Shown here in pieces: positions 57,201 to 64,000 of a stretch of DNA of 64,000 bases (positions are counted from its first letter, which is position 1; the number at the start of each line of letters is the position of its first letter). The notes under the pieces are model-generated. The model saw only the letters and a program-made list of their open reading frames with translations, did no database searches and was not told the DNA's origin. This stretch comes from Terebella lapidaria (taxonomy: Eukaryota > Annelida > Polychaeta > Terebellida > Terebellidae): the NCBI GenBank assembly GCA_949152475.1, contig OX424561.1, positions 6,510,001 to 6,574,000 on the forward strand, written 5' to 3'. The translations under genes were made by a program, and so were the position numbers.

Positions 57201-60094
57201 GGTAGGACACACCGATCTTGTCGCACGTCATTCCATCCCCGTCGATCTCAGCCCGGTCTATCAGCAGGTAGCTCCACGCCCCGCGCTGGAGTGGTGGAGG
57301 GGGGGGGGGGGGGCAGGGGAAGTGGGGGGATGACGGAGGGGGAGTTGAGAACAGCACACATGACCCGAGCAACATCAATCTATTGAACAGCCTAATTTTG
57401 TATCTGTGCATATAATAATGTGCATTTATAGGTGTCCCGCATTGAACATGCCAAACAAAGTTGATGCAGATGTTGTTGGTATTATGGACAATAATTAATC
57501 ATCAGTGACCAGAGACAGGGTCGAGCAGCCCAACTGAAATTTTGTTCATTCACATCATGAAGCACCATAGACCATGCGAGACCTGGCCCACCTACCTGAG
57601 TTTGGTCCACTTTATTGTTGTGAGGTTCAACAATTGGTTCTGGCACAAGCAGCCTGTACTTTTCAGTGTCGATGGGGACTTCGTCTGGGGGACCTGATAG
57701 TCTCTTATATGTCGCCATCACCTGTGTGGAGAAGACGGAACCACATCTCATTAATGATACTTCATGTACATACTTCTACAAAGGCATCCTCATGAACTCC
57801 TATTCTTCCTTTCATATTCTTCACTTTATGTTGCATACGGTATAATTATGTTAGGTCCAAAAAATACCGGTAATGCCTGTTCTGAAATTTTGGGGGAAAA
57901 TATCAATGCTCAAGAGGCATGAAAACCAGCATCACAGCACAGGTACATTGTATCATACCGAGTGGTCATGACTGACATTCCACGAGCTCTCTGAGCCAAC
58001 AGCGAGGTCTGATTCCATCAGGGGCTGCCAGTGATGGTGCTGCTCGCCCCAGTTCCGCCCCCACGCGTGTCTCCCTGACGACTGCCGGCTGTACTCCCGC
58101 GCCAGGTGTTCGGGAAGGGTGTCACTTGTCTCCTCGTACAGTCGGAACTGTACCGCGTCGTGCAGAGTGGGCTCCTGCAGAGCGTACACCGAGTACCTAG
58201 CAATACAGCAATATCTAGTAGTCTTGAATGTGCTGGCAGTCACAAACTAGTGGAAATATGGATTGTTCTTGAAATAAATTGAGTCTAGGCAAGAAAAAAA
58301 TCTCATATTTCCAGTGAGACTTAACCTAGCATTAATGTGACCAATGAAATCTAGCCACTCGCCTGCCATCTACAAAGTTCAAACTTATCTAACACCCTAA
58401 AAGTATGTACATGTACCAGAAAACAAACCTACCATAGAGGGTCGAAGCGGAGGCAGTGCACGCTCGTATAGAGTACCGCATCCTCCGAGTCATCTTCTGG
58501 GCATGACTCGTGCCAAGATTCTCTGGTGCTAGCACCTTTTGAGTGACCATTGAATGTGCTGCCATCTTGTGACTCATCGGAACAGCCACAGCAAAACCCC
58601 TGCAGATTTCAAACTTTCATCTTCAACCTTCACATGCAATGATCTACTAGTAGATGTACATGTACAGTACTATTTGTATACTAGTAAGTACATGTACATG
58701 TACTAGTATCTGCATTTTTCAAAATGTTGAATTTGAAATGCTGCATGAAAGCATATGTAGTTAACTCCACAATCAATATTTCACTCTTGCAAACCTCCCT
58801 TTATTTCAATATGACCTGTTGTTAATATTTTTCAGGGTTCCCCTTTGACATGTGCCCTATAGTATAGGTCTGTCTTCACTTTCGAATTCCGGTCAGAAGC
58901 TCAAATTTAACTATGCCGGTCAAACATGACGCATCCGACCATCAAACATGCACATCACGCTGAACAATCAGACTCTGTGAAGAATTCCACGTTTGTGAAA
59001 CCAAAAATAACCATCCAATAAGTTTCTAATTAAAGACTTTTTCAAAACTACCGGTGCTTTTGTCTTTTCGTACCTATGGATCAGTGCGGTGTATTTACCG
59101 TGGGTCCATCCTTGAATACTGGTCCATGTGCGAGCGAGGCACACAGGTCATGCGTGGTTGAAGTGTCGACACAGCCAGTGTAGTTCTCGGTCAATTTGTG
59201 ACTCAAAACCAACTCATATGGTTTATTGTTCACCGACTGAAATAAACAGTACTAGTATCTTTACGAGATTTTTCATTCAAAATCAGGAACAGTCAACATT
59301 TGAAAGCGAATATGATCGCTAGCCATCATCGACCAACTGGTGAGAGTGAAGCTGACCCTGACCTGGAGGTACTGGAAGGGGTAGGCCAGGGACACCTGCT
59401 CCTGCAGTAATTGGATGACCAGCGGGTTGTAGAGCTGCACCACGAGGTCGGTCTCCTCATCGTACACGGACGTCACGAGAATGTACTGCTCCTCTCGCGT
59501 TACCTGTGGATGGAAGTGTGACACTTAAGGACAGCACAGAAACTCATGCAATATTGTCATATTATAGGCTCATTAAATGTATGTGTTTTTCTACAATGAA
59601 TTATGAATATGTGATGTACTTCATTATATATAAGTTGTAAATACTTATGTAGTACATTTTGGTTTGCTAGTTCACTCAAAATGATCAAGGTTTATGCACA
59701 GGTAGCAAAGAAATTGGCTGTGAAAATGAAAAAGCATGCACAAAAGGAAAGTATGGAATCTAAGAATTATTTTGAACAGTACATGTTTCCTATGTATGCA
59801 CTTTATTTGATCAAGATGCAATCATAATCATATGATTACAGTATATGCCTATATTACCTTTCCAACGTTGGTGAACTTCAGAGAAATCATTATTTTCTTG
59901 TCACAGTCCTGCAGCTCTCTATTATGCGAAAGCTTGCTGGAAGTTGACACTGGTGAACTCTCCGAGGTCTCTTCAGACAGATCACATCTTCTCACACTCT
60001 TCTTCATGTGAATTCGTGAACGTGCTGATTCTGGCTCACACATGATCTCCAGAGCGAGCAATATTAAGACTGCCACAGACCAATGCTTCATCAT
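53867..60094 (-). CDS. HAP2: HAP2/GCS1 gamete fusion protein (class II fusogen), 15 exons, 893 residues
   Basis: Fifteen minus-strand exons chain in phase from ATG (60094, directly preceded by an in-frame TAA) to TAA (53867). Order: signal peptide (hydrophobic core SVAVLILLALEI, residues 6-17); ectodomain with the family landmarks VYDEETDLVVQLYNPLVI (~93-110), PYELVLSHKL, GFCCGCSDE (~173-181), VHCLRFDPLWYSVYALQEP (~219-237), DGMTCDKIGVSYPAF and C..P...C (~367-394), and FQYEGMYEGELNIELRADDL (~432-451), the HAP2/GCS1 core (PF10699 family); Cys-rich juxtamembrane exons; transmembrane segment LILPVWELTLALVAVCLIIG (~617-636); a second hydrophobic stretch (~671-691); a long Ser/Pro/Asp-rich tail. 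Known role: in plants, protists and several animals HAP2 sits on the (usually male) gamete surface and merges gamete membranes. The tail may be longer through three further exons. Intron-rich and intact, with no frameshift seen. Confidence 0.94.
54293..54532 (-). CDS. HAP2: HAP2 exon 14: cytoplasmic tail
   Basis: 80 codons, phase 0: VLLERKWSDIVSQDGEDDIP, then Pro/Ser/Thr-rich sequence with TPKKLTPIPELRESPGTP, likely disordered and phosphorylatable (SP/TP sites). An alternative frame is also open here, so confidence is lower. Confidence 0.75.
54881..54995 (-). CDS. HAP2: HAP2 exon 13: second hydrophobic stretch
   Basis: 115 nt, acceptor CCCTCAG, donor AAG/GTATTA. In the frame set by exons 12 and 14 it reads MTTGSLCRELILNTFFCFLA then PIFFLSWMC, a second hydrophobic segment. 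It could be a membrane-associated helix; another frame is also open, so the assignment rests on phase. Confidence 0.75.
55272..55350 (-). CDS. HAP2: HAP2 exon 12
   Basis: 79 nt. GLLKALIGLKLSRSIAQFGF then SSCAPDR, the cytoplasmic side just after the membrane, with basic residues as expected for the inner face. Confidence 0.85.
55511..55673 (-). CDS. HAP2: HAP2 exon 11: stem and transmembrane segment
   Basis: 54 codons plus one base; CGSSGPPVCVTLAQTDLL stem, then ILPVWELTLALVAVCLII, the single predicted transmembrane helix. Confidence 0.9.
55766..55869 (-). CDS. HAP2: HAP2 exon 10: Cys-rich juxtamembrane segment
   Basis: V547 plus 34 codons, FWFLSGDHCSCVAHCACT with five or six closely spaced cysteines, phase 0 at the end (ACG/GTAAGA). 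Confidence 0.88.
56047..56318 (-). CDS. HAP2: HAP2 exon 9: domain III region
   Basis: 272 nt, residues 456-546. YKTVISEIVVSAG, then VKVTVQNLGLVSLPYVVRLV and SGVATFSLDQG: an immunoglobulin-like beta sandwich pattern typical of the membrane-proximal domain of class II fusogens. Confidence 0.92.
56459..56643 (-). CDS. HAP2: HAP2 exon 8 (core HAP2/GCS1 domain, part 2)
   Basis: 61 codons plus two bases. QAHHSFKPTTGWLGGQGKLG, an N-glycosylation site (NAS), and FQYEGMYEGELNIELRADDL, the end of the family's signature domain. Donor CCAGG/GTCAGT. Confidence 0.93.
57151..57285 (-). CDS. HAP2: HAP2 exon 7 (core HAP2/GCS1 domain, part 1)
   Basis: 45 codons (350-394) with DGMTCDKIGVSYPAFLTAED then RCQKPLQRC. 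To stay in frame with exon 8 the donor must be TGT/GTTACA, weaker than the alternative AG/GTGTGT five bases earlier, which would shift the frame. The C-X-X-P-X-X-X-C spacing fits the family only with the GTTACA donor. The acceptor's pyrimidine tract includes a C15 run. Confidence 0.88.
57299..57313 (-). repeat. C15 homopolymer forming the pyrimidine tract of HAP2 exon 7
   Basis: G15 on the + strand (57299-57313), read as C15 by the HAP2 pre-mRNA about 13 nt upstream of the exon 7 acceptor; length changes could affect splicing. Confidence 0.85.
57596..57721 (-). CDS. HAP2: HAP2 exon 6
   Basis: 42 codons (308-349): VMATYKRLSGPPDEVPIDTE then KYRLLVPEP, corresponding to the conserved 'LLVP' strand of the family. 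Confidence 0.9.
57959..58196 (-). CDS. HAP2: HAP2 exon 5
   Basis: 238 nt; completes W228 of DPLWYSVY. YSVYALQEPTLHDAVQFRLY, then a charged Arg/His/Trp-rich insert and an N-glycosylation site (NVS). Confidence 0.92.
58433..58599 (-). CDS. HAP2: HAP2 exon 4
   Basis: 55 codons plus two bases. Acceptor CTGCAG. Begins GFCCGCSDESQDG, the conserved GFCC motif, and ends SVHCLRFDPL(W). Confidence 0.92.
59099..59236 (-). CDS. HAP2: HAP2 exon 3
   Basis: 46 codons (127-172). SVNNKPYELVLSHKL, an N-glycosylation site (NYT), then two cysteines (GCVDTS, DLCAS) in the part of the ectodomain expected to hold the membrane-contacting loop of domain II; that assignment is inferred from position only. Donor ACG/GTAAAT. 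Confidence 0.88.
59363..59503 (-). CDS. HAP2: HAP2 exon 2
   Basis: 47 codons (residues 80-126), phase 0 at both ends. VTREEQYILVTSVYDEETDL, then LYNPLVI and PFQYLQ: the conserved first beta-sheet region of HAP2. Confidence 0.92.
59858..60094 (-). CDS. HAP2: HAP2 exon 1: signal peptide and start of ectodomain
   Basis: 79 codons, donor GGAAAG/GTAATA. Residues 1-20 are a signal peptide; then a basic, Ser-rich stretch and CDKKIMISLKFTNVGK, matching the family start (Cys, basic, beta-strand). Confidence 0.92.
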
Positions 60095-60559
60095 TTATCA
60101 ATGACTCAGTGACACTCAGACCGGCACGGCATCTGCAGCAACCTCTTGGTGCTTATGAACTCAACCTAAGACAAAAAGTAACAGATACATATACATTACT
60201 ACAATTTGGATCTCAAACATATCACGGCTTCTATTACTAGTATGACTATATAATACAACCCCCCCCCCCCCCCCCCCAGACAAAAGATTAGCCCAAGCGC
60301 TAAGAAAGGTCATCGGAGAAATGTATATAATGTTGAGCAACAACTGTTGTACTTCTTCCACCAAAACCGCTGCTTTTGCCCTTTCATTTCAATGTCATTA
60401 TAAGTGAAATTCAAGGACACCATTGAAACCGCCATACATGGTAAATGCAATTTGAATGTGCCATTATGAAGGATAAAATGGATGAAATTTTGTAAGTCCA
60501 AAAGAAATTTTTTTTTAATTAAAAAGAGGTAGCCTTTGGGCTAGTAAAGGTTACCAGAC
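60095..60559. other. HAP2 upstream region
   Basis: Should contain the HAP2 promoter and 5'UTR (minus-strand transcript). A C19 tract lies at 60259-60277; on the minus strand ATTATATAG near 60246-60253 is a possible TATA element. No other signal seen. Confidence 0.5.
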
Positions 60560-63120
60560 AATATGTTTTATATTTCACATATTAGCTAATACGTCCCGTG
60601 ATTTGAAATTAGGTCACTGGTCAAATTCAAGGTCACGAAAATATTTAGCATATATCAATTCCTATGTCCACAATTAATTGCTATGTTGGTAATTCAATGA
60701 TAAGAAAGATATTAGCCATTTTGTCCTGTGACTTTGAAAATGGAGTCAGAGGTCAAATTAAGTCATCAGCATATTCGGCATACATGTATATCATTTCCTG
60801 TATATCCACAATTGATGCTTGATTTGTAAAGTTGATAATGAACGAGATATTAGCCATTTTGTCCCGTGACCATGAAATGAGGTCAAAGGTCAGATTCAAG
60901 GTCACAAGAATATTCAGAATATATCACTTTCATTTGTTAACATTTGATTCTTAAGCTGTAAAAAAAAAGTAAGCGAGATATTTTCCATTTTTTGCTCTGA
61001 CATTGAAAATAAGGTAATAGGTCAACTTCAACATCATAAGAATGTTCAGCATATATCATCTCCTATATGTTCAAAATTGGTTCCGAAGCTATAAAGTCGA
61101 TAAGAAGCGAGATATTAACCATTCTGTAACCTTGAAAATGAGGTCAAAGCTCGAATTCAAGGTCCTGGCTATATTCAGCATTTATCATTTCCTATAAAGT
61201 CAATAATAAGCGTGATATTAGCCGTTTTGTTCTCTGACCTTGAAAATGAGGTTAAAGCTCAAATTCAAGGTCACCACAATATGAAGCATATATCATTTTC
61301 TACATATACATGTTCATTATGGATTTTTAAGCTATGAAGTCGAAAATGAGCGAGATAGTAGCCATTCTTTCCTCCTTGAATATGAGGTGAAAGGTCATTC
61401 AAGGTCACGACGATACTCAGCATATGTTCACAATTGATTCATAAGCTGTAAATTCGATAATAAGCGAGATATTAACGGGTTTGTCCTGTGACATTAAAAA
61501 TTAAGTCAAATGTCAACCTCAAGGTCACGAGAATATTCAGCATATATCATTTCCTATGTCCACAAGTGATTCCTAATCTCTAATCTAATAATGTGTCCTG
61601 TTATAAAGCATATGAGAATTTAAGATGGGAAAGTCCCATTTGGGTAAGTTTGGGTCAAATTGGCCTACTTTGAACGATTCAGGGGCAATAAAACTTATAA
61701 ACATCACAGGGGTACAAATGAGGAGTGTTATGCATCAATAAGAAAATAATTTTCTGAACAGATTTTGAGGAAACAACCATCAATGTCCAAAATTGGCTGC
61801 TTTTCGTTGGAAATGGCCGCCATTTTGACAAGGTTGCGAAAATAAAAAAAATTAGCCCAAAGGCTAAGAAAGGTTACCGGACAATATATACCGGGTATTT
61901 AAGATATTAGCCTTTTGTCTCAACCCTTGAAAATAAAATCATTGGTCAATTCAAGGGCATGAAAATGTTCAGCATATATTATTTCTAGTATGTCCACAAT
62001 TGATTTCTAAGCTGTAAAGTCGATAATAAGTGAGATATTAGCCATTTTATGATCTGACCTTGAAAATGAGGTCAAAGGTCAGGTTCAAAATCATGAGAAT
62101 ATTCAGCATATATTATTTCCTCTATGTTCACAATTAAATCCTAAGCTGTAAAGTCGATAACAAGCGAGATATTTTGTTCTCTGACCTGGAAAATGAGGTC
62201 AAAGGTCAAATTCAAGGTCACCATAATATTCAACTTATATCATTTCCTATATGTTCACTATGGATTCCTAAGCTGCAAAGTCGATAATAAGCGAGATATT
62301 AGCCATTTTGTGCTTTGACCTTGAAAATATGTTCAAGGTCAAATTCAAGGTCATCAAAATATTCAGTGTATATCTTTTTTATATGTCCACAATTGGTAAC
62401 CCAAGCTATAAAGTCAATAGAGGAGCAAGATATTAGCTAGTTTGTCCTTTGACGTTATAAATGAGGTCAAAGGTCAAATCACGGTCATGGCAATATTCAG
62501 CATATATCATTTTCTATATGTTCACAATTGATTCCTAAGCTGTAAAATCGATAATAATTGAGATATTAGTCATTTTGTCCTGTGACCTTGAAAACAAGGT
62601 CGAAGGTCAAATTCAAAGTCACAAGAATATACGGCATATGTCATTTCCTATATGTGTACAATTGATTCCTAACCTGTAAAGTCGATAATAAGCAAGATAT
62701 TAGCTATTTTGTGCCTGACCTTGAAAACAAGGTTGAAGGTCAAATTCAAGGTCATCTAAATATTCGGCATACATCATGTCCTATACGTCCACAATTTGGT
62801 TCCAAGCTGTAAAGTGGATAATAAGCGAGATGTTGGCCATTTTGTTCTTTGACCTTGAAAATGAGGTCAAAATTCAAATTTAAGGTCATCAGAATATTCG
62901 GACTATATCATTTCCTATATGTGCACAGTTGATTCCTAAGCTGTAAAGTCGATGATCAGCAAGCTATTAGCCATTTTGGGCTCTGACCTTGAAAATCAAA
63001 GCTAAAATTCAAGGTCACGAGAATATTCAGCATATATCACTTCCTATATGTCCACAATTGATTCGAAAATTAGGTCAAAGGTCAAATTCAAGATCATGAC
63101 AATATTCGGAATATATCATT
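60560..63120. repeat. Degenerate ~135-bp satellite with AGGTCA half-sites, about 17 units
   Basis: Repeating unit contains CATTTCCTATATGT(C)CACA, ATTGATTCCTAAGCTGTAAA, GTCGATAATAAGCGAGATAT, TAGCCATTTTGTCC(T), TGACCTTGAAAATGAGGTCA, AAGGTCAAATTCAAGGTCA and AATATTCAGCATATATCA. Units start about 60715, 60850, 60985 and so on; a break at 61575-61860 holds unrelated sequence. Units differ by 15-30%. Confidence 0.9.
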
Positions 63121-63129
63121 TTTGACATT

Positions 63130-64000
63130 AGAGCGTTGGGGGCGAAGCCCCCAACCCTCTACATGTCTATGTGCTGACTTTTTTTATGGAGGTTTCATGC
63201 CAACCTATCGACGCACGTTTTGGCATGTAAACGTTTAGATACCTACTTCAAATTAGTTCAGCCCAATAACAGAGTTAAGTGCTAGTTCCTTCCTGAGCCG
63301 ACAACGGTATTCACCTGACACCCTGTCACAGTGGGTCAGGATTTATGAACTTATTTCAGAACAAAATATGGTTTTAATGCATGAAATACACAATGTGTAT
63401 CATTTTCTTCCCATCTCAGTTGTTTCCAACGATTTATGTCCCTCAATTTTGAGTTAATTCCATACTTTGTCACTTGACAGCTGTTTGTTTACATTGTCAT
63501 CATGGTGCAGTTTTGTCATGCTACAAAGCTGCCACTCAAATTAGCCAATCAGGGAGCATCATGCAATCAGCTGATGATGGGTGTGATGTCATAATCCGGG
63601 AAATATCCCCTTTTGGTACTTTTGGCGCCAAATCTTAGATTGAAACATTCTAGCCTGTGGTGCAATAGGGCTCTGCCCGTGAATAGTGCTAACTTCAAAT
63701 GAGGATTTTCTTCGTCCTTGACATAAAATCTCTCGAATTGATGGGAAACTTGGACTATTCCACTTATATTTCAGGCATGAATCGATGTGCTAGGTTTGAG
63801 AAAATTACGTAAAATGTTCATTGTCCGGGCCCCGGGCCCGGATATACTAAAAACGCACTAATTTCAGCTGGTTCCGTTTTGCGAGGTCACCCGCAGTGAC
63901 GGGCAGGGAGTGATTCCACGGTGGACATACGTTGCGCGCTATTGTGCGGGCTTCGCCCGTTTACTATGCTGTGAACTGTAGTTCGCAATGTCTCATGTCA
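63130..64000. other. Unassigned sequence with two small GC hairpins
   Basis: Perfect hairpins TTGGGGGC-GAA-GCCCCCAA (63136-63154) and CGGGC-TTC-GCCCG (63947-63959) bracket about 0.8 kb. No open reading frame of note. It may be part of an unidentified mobile element, but I cannot show its ends. Confidence 0.4.

Overview
This is nuclear DNA of an animal: interrupted genes with GT-AG introns, long intergenic stretches, minisatellites and satellites, and no operon-like packing. Two features suggest a marine invertebrate, possibly a lophotrochozoan such as a mollusc: many short palindromes of the TAGGCCTA and TACATGTA type, and repeats rich in AAGGTCA. I cannot name the species, and a deuterostome is not excluded.

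Layout. (1) About 1-8,500, + strand: the 3' part of a visual-system-homeobox gene (Vsx, paired-like homeobox with a CVC domain), here 'Vsx-A'. Its 5' exons lie upstream of the window. (2) 8,500-25,700: gene-free DNA with a 27-bp minisatellite (two arrays), dispersed AAGGTCA-type repeats and a 64-bp tandem repeat. (3) 25,700-37,700, + strand: a complete second gene, 'Vsx-B', with five coding exons and 455 residues. It has an octapeptide repression motif, homeodomain, CVC and OAR, so the two Vsx genes form a head-to-tail tandem pair. (4) 37,700-49,800: intergenic DNA with two copies of a 125-bp MITE with terminal inverted repeats, a CTCF-like site and a 20-copy, 95-bp satellite. (5) 49,800-60,100, - strand: HAP2/GCS1, the class II gamete-fusion protein, reconstructed here as 15 exons (893 residues). 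Three further phase-compatible exons downstream may lengthen the tail to about 1,006 residues, and the last of these runs into a 61/62-bp minisatellite that supplies the final codons. A 756-bp inverted-repeat transposon sits in the putative intron before them. (6) 60,500-63,100: a degenerate ~135-bp satellite in which most units carry several nuclear-receptor-type AGGTCA half-sites.

Biology. The Vsx pair encodes transcription factors that act in retinal, photoreceptor and interneuron specification in animals studied. HAP2 is a single-pass surface protein of (usually male) gametes. Nothing in the sequence ties HAP2 functionally to Vsx; they are simply neighbours. The most unusual points are these: one Vsx exon is far more alike between the two copies than the adjoining homeobox exon; Vsx-A has a 42-nt in-frame mini-exon; a perfect GTCACGTGAC box recurs three times in Vsx-A; a minisatellite encodes the end of a possible HAP2 isoform; and AAGGTCA recurs in repeat families that otherwise look unrelated.
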